Shown one piece after another: positions 35,722 through 46,117 of a stretch of DNA of 64,000 nt. Location: the NCBI RefSeq assembly GCF_030546805.1, contig NZ_JAUOPC010000001.1, forward strand, positions 270,081 to 334,080, read 5' to 3'. How positions within the stretch are numbered: the stretch's first letter is position 1; each line of letters opens with the position of its first letter. Origin of the DNA: Cyclobacterium sp. 1_MG-2023. Its GTDB lineage: Bacteria > Bacteroidota > Bacteroidia > Cytophagales > Cyclobacteriaceae. The notes below the pieces were generated by a model. That model was given only the letters and a program-made list of their open reading frames with translations, was not told where the DNA came from and searched no databases. A program made the translations under genes and the position numbers.

Positions 35722-35754
35722 AGCCTTGTCATTTTAAATGGCAAGGCTTTTTTT
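35722..35754 (+). terminator. Intrinsic terminator after the repeat protein
   Basis: AGCCTTG (35722-35728) pairs with CAAGGCT (35742-35748), and inner CATTT/AAATG pairs extend the stem. A run of T follows directly (35748-35754). Confidence 0.88.
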
Positions 35755-35958
35755 ATTCTTAAAATTTGGCTCAATTACTAAAATTTTATCCCAAATTACG
35801 TTTTTATTTGGCCTTTGAGACCATGTGATTTCCTTTTAATACTTTAATATGGTATAAATTGAGTAGCTTTTGATTATTATTGAAAAAAAAACACCCGGGC
35901 AACTATTAAACTTCCCATTTAGAAAACCAACCTAAGTAAGCGAAATCAATTTAATAAT

Positions 35959-36873
35959 TTGAGTAAATTCAAAAGCATAATACCAATTCTTAAAAGTGGA
36001 TGGCTTGTTCTATTTATTTTATGTGCTTTTTCGCTCAAAGTCCATGCTCAAATTAGGGATTTGGAATCCATGTGGAAACAGCAAATGGATACCAGTAAGT
36101 ATGATTTTCGGACCATAAAATACCTCCAAATATCAGAAGAGGAATTTTTAAGTTTGTATGATGCTCAGCCTAGTTTCGGTATGTACAGAGACAATTATTT
36201 TATTACAGGTGTACCGACCAATAAAGAAATTAATAAGAAAACCGCTGATGCGAAATACCAAATCAGTATCAGTCAACGGTTAACCAAATCAAGGTTGCCG
36301 TTTAAAACTTCTCTATTGCTAACCTATACCCAAAAATCGTTTTGGGACATTTACGAAAATTCTTCGCCTTTTGCAGATAACAATTATAACCCGGGAATAA
36401 CCCTGATTAGACCTGTTCTCAGCAAACAAAAGTTGAAAGGTGGTATTGCTCTATCATTTGAACATGAATCAAACGGCCTGGACACTATCAATTCCAGAAG
36501 CTGGAATTTTGCTACCTTATCAGCTGTGTATTTTTATAATGCAAATATTTCTGTGCAAGGGAAGATATGGGCAGGGGTATTAGGGGATGAAAACAAAGAC
36601 CTTTTTGATTACAGAGGATATGGATTAATGGCCTTTAATTATCGAAGTTTCAATGATAATTTCTGGGGGAGCCTCGTTATTAACCCAAATAACAATTTTA
36701 GCAGGGTAAATACCATTCTAGAATTGAATTTTAAACCAATTCCTTCCGCCAACCAGTATATATTCCTGCAATGGTACAATGGTTATGGTGAAAACCTTTT
36801 TGACTATAACCAATATACCTCTATGCTTAGGTTTGGATTATGTATCAAACCGGCCATGAGAAATTTCTACTGA
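35959..36873 (+). CDS. pldA: Outer-membrane phospholipase A
   Basis: A 304-residue OMPLA (phospholipase A1) homologue with a signal peptide (SLKVHAQ, about residue 30) and a 12-strand barrel. The catalytic motif is present: His169 and Ser171 in EHESNG, and Asn183 twelve residues after the Ser, the same spacing as His142/Ser144/Asn156 in the Escherichia coli enzyme. Other family blocks are YTQKSFWDIYENSSPFADNNYNPG and QWYNGYGENLFDYNQ. In the family it degrades misplaced phospholipids in the outer leaflet of the outer membrane, with calcium and dimerisation. The start is a TTG at 35959, with no better ATG. It stands alone, with a 440-bp gap after it. Confidence 0.9.
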   Translation: MSKFKSIIPILKSGWLVLFILCAFSLKVHAQIRDLESMWKQQMDTSKYDFRTIKYLQISEEEFLSLYDAQPSFGMYRDNYFITGVPTNKEINKKTADAKYQISISQRLTKSRLPFKTSLLLTYTQKSFWDIYENSSPFADNNYNPGITLIRPVLSKQKLKGGIALSFEHESNGLDTINSRSWNFATLSAVYFYNANISVQGKIWAGVLGDENKDLFDYRGYGLMAFNYRSFNDNFWGSLVINPNNNFSRVNTILELNFKPIPSANQYIFLQWYNGYGENLFDYNQYTSMLRFGLCIKPAMRNFY

Positions 36874-37313
36874 TCTTATCAATTCCAATCTTTCCTTTTC
36901 GCATTAAATAAAAAACACAATATTTTAAACGGATCACAAAGAGGTCAAATGTTTAAAGGAATAGCTTAGCCATCAATTTGTACGGCCCCTACAGTGTCGA
37001 AATTTATCAAGTCATTCTTATTACTGTAAACCATTGATCTTTTCAGGATCAAGTTTGAAGAAGAGATAGCCTACTAATTAAGGGGCAAATGCAATGGGTT
37101 ATAATTTGAATCAATAAATACTCATCAACCAATCAAACCATTTTTTCTCCACAAATACAATATTTGAATGGGGTTCAATGCATCAAAATAGAACGAAAAA
37201 CATAACTTTTTAGCCTAAAACATTATTTATTAAAATAGGTTATAATTTATAATGTAAAAAGTTGGCTTTGCATCCCAATTGATTTTTATTATCTTAAAAA
37301 AAAATGCAATCCT
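36874..37313. other. 440-bp intergenic region without a gene
   Basis: AT-rich sequence between pldA and the second RND operon. The 11-mer GGTTATAATTT occurs at 37097-37107 and again at 37238-37248, the latter inside the near-palindrome TTATAATTTATAA (37240-37252). This could be regulatory for the RND operon. Nothing else is evident. Confidence 0.4.
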
Positions 37314-38783
37314 TTGTATCATTTTATAGACCCTAAATTTACGCTTTTAAAAGCCATCAATATCACCAGAAAATTGCTCCTTCCTTTAGTTTTTGGTCTC
37401 ACCATATTTTGTGTGACTTTAGGCTGCGGGAATAGGGTGACCACCGGAGATGTTCCTGTAGAACTACCGCAAGCCTATTCTTTGCCTACCGGATCCAGCC
37501 CTATGGATTCAAGTTGGTGGATGTCATTTCAAGATCCGAAACTTAATAACTTGGTGGATTCTGCCATAAATCACAACCTGGAATTAAAAAGTTCGTGGTT
37601 TCAAGTGGCGCAAGAAGCCAGTAATGTCGCCATTATTGCCTCCCAAAGAGTTCCTCAGGTGTTTTTAGAATTACAAGGCGGGGCCAGTCGGCCTGCGCCT
37701 GATTTCGTAGGGGGAGAAAATACCCAACTTTCCTTGAGAACCAGCTATGAAGTAGATCTGTGGGGAAGGGTGAAACAAAGTAAGCTGGCAGCTGAAAACA
37801 GGTTGATGGCTACTTACTTGGATTATCAAACCATGGGGATTAGCATTGCTGGTGAAGTGACATTGACATGGTTTTCTTTGCAGGCCTATCGAGAACAGAT
37901 GAATTTGCTTAAAGAGCAAACCGAATACAATCAGCAAATATTAGCTCTTATTCGGACGCGATTTGCCAGCGGACAAGTTAGGGGAGTGGATATTTTGAGA
38001 CAAGAACAGTTGATAGAAAATACCAAAGAAGAGGCCTTGGCCTTACAAATGGAAATTAAAGTATTGAAAAATAGGCTTGCTGTGCTTTTGGGAAAAGCTC
38101 CGGGAATGCTGAACATCAGCGAAGAGGTCAATCTTCCTACTTTAAGCCCCATACCCAATGCCGGTTTACCCATGGAATTGATCAATAGACGACCGGATAT
38201 TCAAAGCAGTTTCAACCAATTGGAAGCAGCCGATAGGGAAGTGGCTGTAGCCATAAGTAATACCTATCCTCGCTTGACATTTAACTTAACCGGAGCCCTA
38301 AGATCCAATACCCTTACCAATCTTGTTGAATCTCAGGCTGCATCGCTTACAGGTAGTTTGTTGATGCCATTATTTTATGGAGGAAGGTTAAAAGCGGAGA
38401 CTCAACGAGCCAAGGCTTTTCGCGAGGAGCAGCTCAACGCCTATGGCCAAACGGTTTTGGTGGCAGTTCAAGAGGTTGAGGATGCATTGGTTCGTGAAAA
38501 CCTTCAAAAAGAGATCATCATGAAACTTGAAAGCCAATTGGACTTGGCAGAACGTGCCTTTAATCAATTGCGGGTAGAATACCTGAATGGATCAATTGCT
38601 TATTTGGATGTTCTTGTAACCTTGGATCAAATGCAACAATTGAAAAGAGAATTGGTGAATGAAAAATTAAATTTATTGCTATATCGACTTAGCTTATACC
38701 GGGCACTTGCCGGAGGTTTTGAAAGTCCGATTGAAAATGAAGAAGATTTTAGCATACAAGAAAACTCAATCTCAACAAAATGA
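37314..38783 (+). CDS. NodT/OprM-type outer-membrane efflux lipoprotein (RND system 2)
   Basis: A 489-residue outer-membrane factor with a lipobox (CVTLGC, Cys near residue 38), so unlike the TolC of system 1 it is lipid-anchored. It has two OEP repeats, from about 70 and 270, with NHNLELKSSWFQVAQEASN and INRRPDIQSSFNQLEAADREVAVA typical of the NodT subfamily, and the C-terminal YLNGSIAYLDVLVTLDQMQQLKRELV. The start is uncertain: a TTG at 37314 is the earliest usable codon and the signal peptide could begin further in. It overlaps the adaptor gene by 4 bp. It is the exit channel for the pump at 39955. Confidence 0.9.
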   Translation: MYHFIDPKFTLLKAINITRKLLLPLVFGLTIFCVTLGCGNRVTTGDVPVELPQAYSLPTGSSPMDSSWWMSFQDPKLNNLVDSAINHNLELKSSWFQVAQEASNVAIIASQRVPQVFLELQGGASRPAPDFVGGENTQLSLRTSYEVDLWGRVKQSKLAAENRLMATYLDYQTMGISIAGEVTLTWFSLQAYREQMNLLKEQTEYNQQILALIRTRFASGQVRGVDILRQEQLIENTKEEALALQMEIKVLKNRLAVLLGKAPGMLNISEEVNLPTLSPIPNAGLPMELINRRPDIQSSFNQLEAADREVAVAISNTYPRLTFNLTGALRSNTLTNLVESQAASLTGSLLMPLFYGGRLKAETQRAKAFREEQLNAYGQTVLVAVQEVEDALVRENLQKEIIMKLESQLDLAERAFNQLRVEYLNGSIAYLDVLVTLDQMQQLKRELVNEKLNLLLYRLSLYRALAGGFESPIENEEDFSIQENSISTK

Positions 38784-39943
38784 CGCGAAAAAAAACCATA
38801 TGGATAAGTTTGGGATTATTGGTTTGCAGCATTCTTATAGCCCTAATCTTTTTTTGGACAGCGCCTGAAGCCGAAATGGAAGGTGCTTCTAAAACCACGG
38901 CAATGTTGGTAGATGTGGTACAAGCAGAACAGGGGGATTTTAACCCTTCTGTGATTGCTACAGGGCTGGTACAACCCGCTACAGACATTTCATTAAGCAA
39001 TCAAGTCGGTGGGGAAGTGACGCATATTGCCTCTCAATTTCTACCCGGAGCTTATGTAAAAAAAGGAGAGATGCTATTGCAAATTAATCCTGCAGATTAT
39101 GAAAATACTTTAATACTTCGAAAAAGTGATCTGGCTTTGGCCCAATCGGATTATGAAGTGGAATTGGGACGGCAGGATGTAGCAGTCAAAGATTATGAAC
39201 TCATAGGTGATGAGTTGTCCTCCAAAAACCAAAACTTGGTATTAAGGAAACCCCAACTTGAAGCAGCAAAGGCAAATGTTAAAGCGGCAGAAGCAGCTGT
39301 AAACCAGGCCAATTTGGATTTGCAAAGGACGGCAATTCGAGCTCCTTTTGATGCGCATATATTGTCTAGAAATGTAAATCTAGGTTCTCAAATCGCCACA
39401 GCATCTGACTTGGGCCGATTGGTGGGAATCGATGAATATTGGATCATTGCCAATGTACCATTATCCAAAATTAACTGGCTAGATATAGGTGAGGGCAAAG
39501 AAGGTTCAGGGGCACCTGTCAAAATTGTTCACCCTTCTGCTTGGGAAGATGGACAATTTAGAGAAGGAAATGTTTCAAGATTGGTTGGAGCATTGGACAG
39601 TCAATCAAGATTGGCTAGGGTAATTGTAAGTGTTCCCGACCCACTATTGCGTAAAAATCCGGATTCTAATAAACCACAGCTGATTATAGGCACCTTTGTG
39701 GAAGTTCAAATTAAAGCTCGAAAATTGGAAAATGTAGCCCGACTGCAAAGGCAATTCATTAGACCCGGAAATACAATTTGGGTTTTAAAGGAGGGGAAAC
39801 TGGAAATTCGGAAAGTCAATATTCTTTTTGAAGATGGGCAGTATGCCTATATTAGAGATGGTCTGTCAGCTTCAGACCAAATCGTCGCCACTGATTTGGC
39901 CACTGTGGTGGAAGGTTCTCCACTTCGATTGGAAGAAGATTAA
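38780..39943 (+). CDS. RND efflux periplasmic adaptor (system 2)
   Basis: A 387-residue membrane fusion protein. An N-terminal anchor helix (residues 8-28, [18 protein letters not shown]) is followed by the lipoyl domain ([39 protein letters not shown]), a coiled-coil hairpin (about 105-175), the second lipoyl half ([23 protein letters not shown]) and barrel domains. It bridges the lipoprotein channel and the RND pump. It starts in a 4-bp overlap with the channel gene and ends 11 bp before the pump gene. Confidence 0.92.
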   Translation: MTRKKTIWISLGLLVCSILIALIFFWTAPEAEMEGASKTTAMLVDVVQAEQGDFNPSVIATGLVQPATDISLSNQVGGEVTHIASQFLPGAYVKKGEMLLQINPADYENTLILRKSDLALAQSDYEVELGRQDVAVKDYELIGDELSSKNQNLVLRKPQLEAAKANVKAAEAAVNQANLDLQRTAIRAPFDAHILSRNVNLGSQIATASDLGRLVGIDEYWIIANVPLSKINWLDIGEGKEGSGAPVKIVHPSAWEDGQFREGNVSRLVGALDSQSRLARVIVSVPDPLLRKNPDSNKPQLIIGTFVEVQIKARKLENVARLQRQFIRPGNTIWVLKEGKLEIRKVNILFEDGQYAYIRDGLSASDQIVATDLATVVEGSPLRLEED

Positions 39944-39954
39944 ACGGTAAAACC

Positions 39955-42900
39955 ATGAAAGAACAATCAAATCATGCGTTAGAGAGAGGTCCCATTGCTT
40001 TTATGGCCAAAAACCCGATCATCACCAACCTTCTGATGGTGATTTTCCTGGTGGGAGGAATTTACACCATGTATACGGTCCAAAAAGAAGTCTTTCCTCA
40101 GTTTCAATTGGACATAGTTGAAGTATCTGTGGTTTACCCCGGAGCTGCCCCTGAAGAAGTTGAACAAGGTATTGTCCTTCCAGTAGAGGAAAAAGTGCGG
40201 GAAGTACAAGGGATCATGGAAATAATTTCTTCGGCTAATGAGGGATCAGGTACCGTAGAAATTTGGTTAATTCCCGGCACAGACCGAATGAAAGCCTTAC
40301 AGGACATCAACCAAGCCGTAAGTCGGATACAAACTTTTCCTGATGACATAGAAAGGCCTCAAATTGTTTTGCAAAACCAACAGATGGATGTGATGCAAGT
40401 AGGGATCTATGGCAATGTGGATGTCTGGACCCTTAGGATTTTGGCCGAACGCCTAAGGACCAGATTGCTTAGTGATGAGCAGATTACACAAGTGGAGATT
40501 GGCAATGTACCGGATTTCGTTACTCATATAGAAATTCCTAGAAATACCTTGTTACAATACAACCTCACCTTGGGTCAGGTAGCTGATTTGATTGAAGCTT
40601 CAAGTAGGGATATTCCTGCAGGGTCTATAGAAACATTGTCTGGTGAAATCCTACTTCGTATGGAAGAAAGGAAGCTTATAGCCGAAGAATTTGCCAACAT
40701 AGATATTATTTCATCAGCTTCGGGGGCTACCATTAAATTGGGAGACATTGCCAGCATTAGAGATGGTTTTGAAGAGGTGGGGTTCAATGGACAATTTGAA
40801 CAACAAAACACTGTTGACTTAGAAGTTTTCCGGATAGGTGATCAATCTCCTTTGGAAATCGAGGAAAAAGTCAAAAATATTCTAACCGAATTTGAGCCCG
40901 GCCTGCCACCCGGGGTAAAAGTGAGGATAGAAAGCAATAGGGCCGAAGATTTTAGAGAAAGACTTTCTTTGTTAACAGAAAACGGACTGATGGCCATCGT
41001 CATTGTTTTGGTCATTTTAGGTTTATTTCTAGAATATAGGTTGGCTTTTTGGGTAATGATGGGGATGACGGTGTCCTTTGTTGGAGCCATGCTTTTTCTT
41101 CCCATTGTGGGGCTAAGTATCAATATGATTTCCATGTTTGGCTTTCTGATTGTATTGGGAATTGTGGTTGATGATGCCATCGTAGTAGGAGAAAACATCT
41201 ATGAATTTAGGCAGAAGGGCTACTCCTATATTGATGCAGCCATCTTGGGGGCAAAAGATGTTTCCAAGCCGGTAATCATTAGTATTTTAACCACTGTAAT
41301 CGCCTTTGTGCCATTGTTATTTATTCCGGGGGAAACCGGGAAATATTGGTGGCCATTGCCTGTAGTGGTTATTGTGGTCTTGTTTGTATCCTTATTTGAG
41401 GCCTTATTTATTTTACCTTCCCATGTAACCAAATCACCTAGAGTGAAAAAACATGCTTGGGTACAAAAACTGGAGACCTGGCAAGGAGCTATAGCCTCCG
41501 GTTTTAACAGGTTTATCAACAAACATTACAAACCTTTTCTGGACCTCTGTTTAAGGAATAGATACCTGACTTTTTCAGCTGCCATTTCATTATTGGTGCT
41601 GGTAGGAGGTTTTGCTTACAGTGACCATATGGGAACAGTCTTGATGCCGGAAGTAGCCGCTGATGAAATAGAAGCTGCTGTTCGCCTCCCAGTGGGTACA
41701 ACGAATGACCAGGCAGCAAAAGTAGCCGTCGAAATTACAAACAATACCCACAAGATGTTTGAGGCTTATGATTTGTATGAAGTGGCCTATGGAGTCAAAA
41801 CAAATGTCCGTGGTAAGGATTTTATTGATGTTGAAATTGTCATGAAACCACCGGATCAGCGTGACATGAGTCCCAAAGAATTGATAGAAATATGGCGGGA
41901 CAATATTGGTGATATAAAAGGGGTGGATCAAATTAATTTTGAGGCCGAACGTGGTCCGGGTGGAGCCCGGCAAGACATTAGCGTAGATCTCAGTCATCCC
42001 GACATTGAAGTTTTGGAACGGGCCAGTCAGGCATTTTTGGAAAGGGTAGAATCCTTTACGGAAACCCGTGATGTAAGCGACAATTACAATAAGGGTAAAC
42101 GACAGCTGGGCTTTGAATTGCTCCCTGAAGGCCGAAACCTAGGCTTAACGCCCAATATGGTGGGTCAGCAAGTGAGGAATGCCTTTTTTGGTGCATTGGC
42201 CATGCGGCAACTGAGGGGAATCAATGAGTTTGAGGTAAGGGTAAAACTTCCCCTTGAGGAACGGAAAGACATCAATTATCTTGAGGAATTTATCATTCAG
42301 GCGCCCAATGGTGTTTCTGTTCCATTGTTGGATGTAGTTCGGGTCAAGGAAGGGGAGACTTTTACCAATATCAATAGAAGAGATGGAAAAAGGGTGGTGA
42401 ATGTAGGAATGGACGTGGAGCCTCCAGCCGCACAAACCAGGGTACTTAAAGCCCTAAACCAACAAGTATTGCCACAACTCAGGGCTGATTTTCCCGGAAT
42501 AGCTTGGACTTATGAAGGAAGTCAAGCACAAATGCGGGAATCGACTGAAGCCCTCTGGTCGGGCTTTATAATCGCCATGCTTTTGATTTTCTGTCTTTTG
42601 GCAATTGCATTGAATAGTTATTCCCAACCTATCATAATAATGTTGGCCATTCCATTTGGAATTGTTGGTGCAGTTATTGGACATATTCTTTTAGGCTACG
42701 ATCTGTCTTTGGTTAGCCTTATGGGAGTAATCGCCTTATCAGGAGTGGTGGTCAACGATTCCTTAATTATGATTGACTATGCCAATAAAACCCGAAAAGA
42801 GTTTTCCGCTTACGAGGCCATTCATGAAGCAGGTGTAAGGCGTTTCAGGCCAATTATTTTAACTACTTTGACCACTTTTGGAGGATTGACCCCAATCATT

Positions 42901-43065
42901 CTCGAGACCTCTAGTCAAGCATTTCAGCTTATTCCCATGGCCATTTCATTAGGCTTTGGAATCATATTCGCAACGGGTATCATATTGGTAATCGTTCCTT
43001 GTCTATATATGATTTTTGAAGATCTGGTAGCTGCGGTCAAGCCCAAAGAAAAAGTAAATGCCTAA
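39955..43065 (+). CDS. RND efflux permease (system 2, NDS-type helix 10)
   Basis: A 1036-residue RND transporter with the duplicated 12-helix plan and two large periplasmic loops. Helix 4 carries the aspartate pair Asp406/Asp407 ([14 protein letters not shown]). Helix 10, however, reads [18 protein letters not shown], with no lysine at the place where AcrB-type pumps and system 1 have VAKNA. This is a known feature of a separate RND clade and not a lesion. The two pumps of the window are therefore distant relatives and not recent duplicates. It is last in a channel-adaptor-pump operon, with the DsrE-like gene 46 bp after. Substrate unknown. Confidence 0.93.
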   Translation: MKEQSNHALERGPIAFMAKNPIITNLLMVIFLVGGIYTMYTVQKEVFPQFQLDIVEVSVVYPGAAPEEVEQGIVLPVEEKVREVQGIMEIISSANEGSGTVEIWLIPGTDRMKALQDINQAVSRIQTFPDDIERPQIVLQNQQMDVMQVGIYGNVDVWTLRILAERLRTRLLSDEQITQVEIGNVPDFVTHIEIPRNTLLQYNLTLGQVADLIEASSRDIPAGSIETLSGEILLRMEERKLIAEEFANIDIISSASGATIKLGDIASIRDGFEEVGFNGQFEQQNTVDLEVFRIGDQSPLEIEEKVKNILTEFEPGLPPGVKVRIESNRAEDFRERLSLLTENGLMAIVIVLVILGLFLEYRLAFWVMMGMTVSFVGAMLFLPIVGLSINMISMFGFLIVLGIVVDDAIVVGENIYEFRQKGYSYIDAAILGAKDVSKPVIISILTTVIAFVPLLFIPGETGKYWWPLPVVVIVVLFVSLFEALFILPSHVTKSPRVKKHAWVQKLETWQGAIASGFNRFINKHYKPFLDLCLRNRYLTFSAAISLLVLVGGFAYSDHMGTVLMPEVAADEIEAAVRLPVGTTNDQAAKVAVEITNNTHKMFEAYDLYEVAYGVKTNVRGKDFIDVEIVMKPPDQRDMSPKELIEIWRDNIGDIKGVDQINFEAERGPGGARQDISVDLSHPDIEVLERASQAFLERVESFTETRDVSDNYNKGKRQLGFELLPEGRNLGLTPNMVGQQVRNAFFGALAMRQLRGINEFEVRVKLPLEERKDINYLEEFIIQAPNGVSVPLLDVVRVKEGETFTNINRRDGKRVVNVGMDVEPPAAQTRVLKALNQQVLPQLRADFPGIAWTYEGSQAQMRESTEALWSGFIIAMLLIFCLLAIALNSYSQPIIIMLAIPFGIVGAVIGHILLGYDLSLVSLMGVIALSGVVVNDSLIMIDYANKTRKEFSAYEAIHEAGVRRFRPIILTTLTTFGGLTPIILETSSQAFQLIPMAISLGFGIIFATGIILVIVPCLYMIFEDLVAAVKPKEKVNA

Positions 43066-43111
43066 GAACAATTGTTTTCAAATAGTTTATATTTGAAAAC
43101 AAATAGCACTC

Positions 43112-43540
43112 ATGAAACAATTTATTCATTTATCCTTTTTTGTTCTTTTGATAAGTAGCTCATTCTTAGTTAAGGCACAGGTTGTTGATCAAAAAGTACA
43201 TCAAGTCATTTTTCAAGTCACTAAAGGTGAAATGAAAGACCAGAATAAAGCCATCGGACAACTAAATAATATCTTAAAAGCATTACCAAAGGCTGAAATT
43301 GAAGTAATTTGTCATGGAAACGCCCTTCCAATGTTACTGAAGACAGAGAGTCAAGTAAAAGAGGGAATAGCAGATTTACAGCAAAGAGGAGTAATTTTTG
43401 CTGCTTGTGAGAACACGATGAAAAGGGCCAAGGTAAGTAAAGATGACCTGATACCCGGATCCATTACTGTTCCCTCAGGATTGGCAGAAATCATCATTAG
43501 GCAAGAGCAAGGATGGGCATATATCAAGGCAGGTAATTAA
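43112..43540 (+). CDS. Secreted DsrE/DsrF-like protein
   Basis: A 142-residue protein with a signal peptide (SSSFLVKAQ, residue 23) and a DsrE-type Rossmann-like fold: HQVIFQVTKG, IGQLNNILKALPKAEIEVICHG, and ADLQQRGVIFAACENTMKRAKV. Cys99 in FAACENTM is at the usual active or sulfur-carrying position; Cys67 is a second cysteine. Cytoplasmic DsrE proteins relay sulfur, while secreted forms like this one are common in Bacteroidota without known function. It lies 46 bp after the RND pump and before a strong terminator, so it is probably the last gene of that operon. Confidence 0.85.
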   Translation: MKQFIHLSFFVLLISSSFLVKAQVVDQKVHQVIFQVTKGEMKDQNKAIGQLNNILKALPKAEIEVICHGNALPMLLKTESQVKEGIADLQQRGVIFAACENTMKRAKVSKDDLIPGSITVPSGLAEIIIRQEQGWAYIKAGN

Positions 43541-43606
43541 TTGGGTAAAATTTGTTAGCCTATTTCTAATTATACACTATTTCAAATCAAAAAAAATAAG
43601 TTGGCT

Positions 43607-43644
43607 AATTCCCCTTTTATAAGAATAAAAGGGGAATTTTTTAA
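43607..43644 (+). terminator. Strong intrinsic terminator after the RND2/DsrE unit
   Basis: AATTCCCCTTTTAT (43607-43620) is exactly complementary to ATAAAAGGGGAATT (43625-43638) with a 4-nt loop, followed by a T run. The gap 43645-43985 holds only AT-rich promoter-like sequence. Confidence 0.88.
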
Positions 43645-43985
43645 CAATTTCAATAATATAATCTCCTCATAGTAAGTAGAAGGTCTATCATTCTCAAACA
43701 TCCCTAATCATTTACGATTTTTTTATCCAGTCTTTCTTAGGGCTCAGGGTTTACTAAATAATCCGAACTAAATTTAATTTCATTTTGGGAGTTAATTTTT
43801 TTCTATTTTTTTTATAAGGGTTAAAATTGTTTTAACCAATACAATATCAGCTATTTATGTAAATCTATTTTTTGAAATCCTAAGCCCTATACATTAATAT
43901 TTCAGTCAAATTAATTTTTTTTTCTTTATCACAGAGGGATTTTGAATACACCTGCGTCTAAAGAAGAAAATAAAAAAACAATAAA

Positions 43986-44309
43986 ATGAAAAAGATATTC
44001 ATAATGCTCGCAATGGTTGCTTTTACTTCAATGGCTTATGCTCAAGGTAAGAGACCTGAACCTCCAACAACAGATGAAATCATAGAGATGGCTACCAAAG
44101 AGCTGGGCTTATCCGATGAGCAGGTTACAGAATGGAAAACCATTCACGAAAAATATGCTGATGACATGAAGTCCAGAAAAACCGCCAAAGAAGCGAGAGA
44201 AAAAATCGATACGGAATTGCAGGCCACTTTAACTGAAAACCAGCTGGAAACTTATTTAGAAAAAAAGGAAGAAAGAGAAAGCCGCCCTGCTAGGGGACCT
44301 CGGGAATAA
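43986..44309 (+). CDS. Small secreted Spy/CpxP-like helical protein
   Basis: A 107-residue protein with a signal peptide (TSMAYAQ, residue 20). The mature part is highly charged and helical: a LGLSDEQVTEWKTIHEKYADDMKS segment and a LTENQLETYLEKKEERE segment. The repeated 'L(S/T)(D/E)xQ' helix starts resemble the LTxxQ motifs of Spy/CpxP-type periplasmic chaperones. The match is only suggestive. It lies 97 bp before the CotH-type gene on the same strand and may be part of the same unit. Confidence 0.75.
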   Translation: MKKIFIMLAMVAFTSMAYAQGKRPEPPTTDEIIEMATKELGLSDEQVTEWKTIHEKYADDMKSRKTAKEAREKIDTELQATLTENQLETYLEKKEERESRPARGPRE

Positions 44310-44406
44310 TATGATTTAATTCATCTTTAATGAAAGGACTCAATTATTTCTTTCATTCAGCAGCAAGAAATTGATGTTGTATTGTTTGAGCCCAAATTTG
44401 ACTAAA

Positions 44407-45873
44407 ATGAAAAAAATGAAAGTAAAATCATTATTAGGGTATTCAAAATACCTGTATTTATTGCCTTTAATATTTGCTTTAGCTTCTTGTGTGGATGAAG
44501 TTAAGGATATTGTAGATGGGGAGGAAGAAGAAGTTGAGGTCATCATTGATGATACTGATTTTGAAGCTACTGACTGGACCACAGCTACGCATAGCAATGA
44601 TGCAGCCCCTGATTTTGAGGAAGTATTCAATGATCAGGCGGTAAAAAGGCTGGATATTGTTATCAGTGAAGATCGCTGGCAAACCATGCTAGGGGATATG
44701 ACCAATATATATGGCACCTTTGGTTCTCGTGGTGGGGGCGGTGGTCCCGGTGGTGGTGGATTTGGCGGTGGCACCAGTAATTTCTCAGATGAAGATCCCG
44801 TTTTTGTACCTGCTGAAGTATATTATGAAGGGAAAGAATGGTACCGAGTAGGTGTCCGCTTTAAAGGCAATTCAAGTTTACAAAGTAGTTGGCAATCAGG
44901 TATTTTAAAGTTGTCCTTTAAACTAGATTTTGATGAATTTGAGGATGATTATCCACAAATTAAAAACCAACGCTTTTATGGTTTCAAGAAGTTAAGTTTG
45001 AAGAACAACTACAACGATAAATCCATGCTGAGAGAAAAGGTGGCGACCGAGATTTTTCGAGATGCAGGATTAGTTGCTTCACATACGGCCTTTTATACAG
45101 TATATGTTGACTATGGAGATGGCCCGATTTATTTTGGATTATATACCATGGTAGAAGAGGTAGATGATACCCTTATTGATACCCAATACGCTGATAATGA
45201 TGGCAACTTGTACAAACCTGATGGTGATGCAGCCAGTTTTGCTTATGGGACTTACGATGAAGATGAATATGTGAAAAAGACCAATGAGGACGAGGCAGAT
45301 TTCTCCGATGTAGAAAGTTTATTGACCGTATTGCATGATGCTTCCAGAACATCTGATCCGGCCATCTGGAGATCAAATCTTGAGGAAGTGTTTGATACTG
45401 ACGTTTTCCTTAAATACTTGGCAGTTAATACAATTATTCAAAATTGGGATACTTATGGACGGATGACCCATAATTATTTTTTATACAATGATCCTGACAC
45501 TGATAAATTGAACTGGATTCCTTGGGACCATAATGAGGCCCTTCAAAGTGGAAACCAGCAGGGAAGTTTACCATTAAATTTCTCTGGCTTGAATGCCTCT
45601 AGTTGGCCTTTGATTGGCTATTTATATGCAGACGCGGTATACAAGGAAAAATATGATGCCTATGTAGCAGAAGTTATCAATGGTGCATTCAATACCAGTA
45701 CAGTACAATCAAAATACACCACTTATGCTGCTTTGGTAGAACAATATGCCACCAGTGAAAACAATGGCTATACCTTCTTGAATAGCAGTGGGGACTTTCA
45801 AAATGCAGTAAGCACCTTAATGTCTCATGCCACATCCAGAGCAAATGCGGTAAGTAATTACCTTAATGATTAA
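44407..45873 (+). CDS. CotH-kinase-family lipoprotein
   Basis: A 488-residue lipoprotein with lipobox Cys28 (FALASC), an acidic linker (VDGEEEEVEV) and a Gly-rich loop (residues 107-122). The CotH domain has FKGNSSLQSSWQSG, FYGFKKLSLKNNYNDKSMLREKVATEIFRDAG, FGLYTMVEEVDDTLID and the catalytic-like WDTYGRMTHNYFLYND...NWIPWDHNEAL. CotH proteins have an atypical protein-kinase fold and phosphorylate secreted substrates in spore formers; homologues in Bacteroidota are of unknown role. I chose the ATG at 44407 because of the signal peptide; a TTG at 44371 would place a dozen residues before it. An inverted repeat with T-run follows. Confidence 0.9.
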   Translation: MKKMKVKSLLGYSKYLYLLPLIFALASCVDEVKDIVDGEEEEVEVIIDDTDFEATDWTTATHSNDAAPDFEEVFNDQAVKRLDIVISEDRWQTMLGDMTNIYGTFGSRGGGGGPGGGGFGGGTSNFSDEDPVFVPAEVYYEGKEWYRVGVRFKGNSSLQSSWQSGILKLSFKLDFDEFEDDYPQIKNQRFYGFKKLSLKNNYNDKSMLREKVATEIFRDAGLVASHTAFYTVYVDYGDGPIYFGLYTMVEEVDDTLIDTQYADNDGNLYKPDGDAASFAYGTYDEDEYVKKTNEDEADFSDVESLLTVLHDASRTSDPAIWRSNLEEVFDTDVFLKYLAVNTIIQNWDTYGRMTHNYFLYNDPDTDKLNWIPWDHNEALQSGNQQGSLPLNFSGLNASSWPLIGYLYADAVYKEKYDAYVAEVINGAFNTSTVQSKYTTYAALVEQYATSENNGYTFLNSSGDFQNAVSTLMSHATSRANAVSNYLND

Positions 45874-45940
45874 AAAAATAGTTCATTCAAATATTTAATA
45901 CCCGATTATAGTTATAAGTAAGTTTAGGTTGTTTATGTTC

Positions 45941-45997
45941 ACCAGTACCGGGAGAAGTGATTTCTTAGAAAAACCTTCTTCAGGTGCTGGTTTTTTT
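45941..45997 (+). terminator. Probable terminator after the CotH gene
   Basis: ACCAGTACC (45941-45949) pairs with GGTGCTGGT (45983-45991, one G-T pair), with inner GAAG/CTTC pairing, and is followed by a T run. Confidence 0.7.
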
Positions 45998-46117
45998 ATG
46001 CTTATAAATCACCCTATAATTAAGCTTAACCATGCATTATTTAGATATCAGGTCCGTATTATTGACCACCCTTAAAAAACGATATATTATCCTGTCAATT
46101 GAAAGGCTTGCACAACA

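Noticed and set aside
41590-41997. Minus-strand frame of 135 codons inside the second RND permease gene
   Set aside because: An antisense shadow with no signal peptide, domain or promoter.
5822-43065. The two RND operons as copies of one duplicated operon
   Set aside because: Channel type (TolC versus lipoprotein NodT), adaptor sequence and helix 10 motif differ; they belong to different RND clades.
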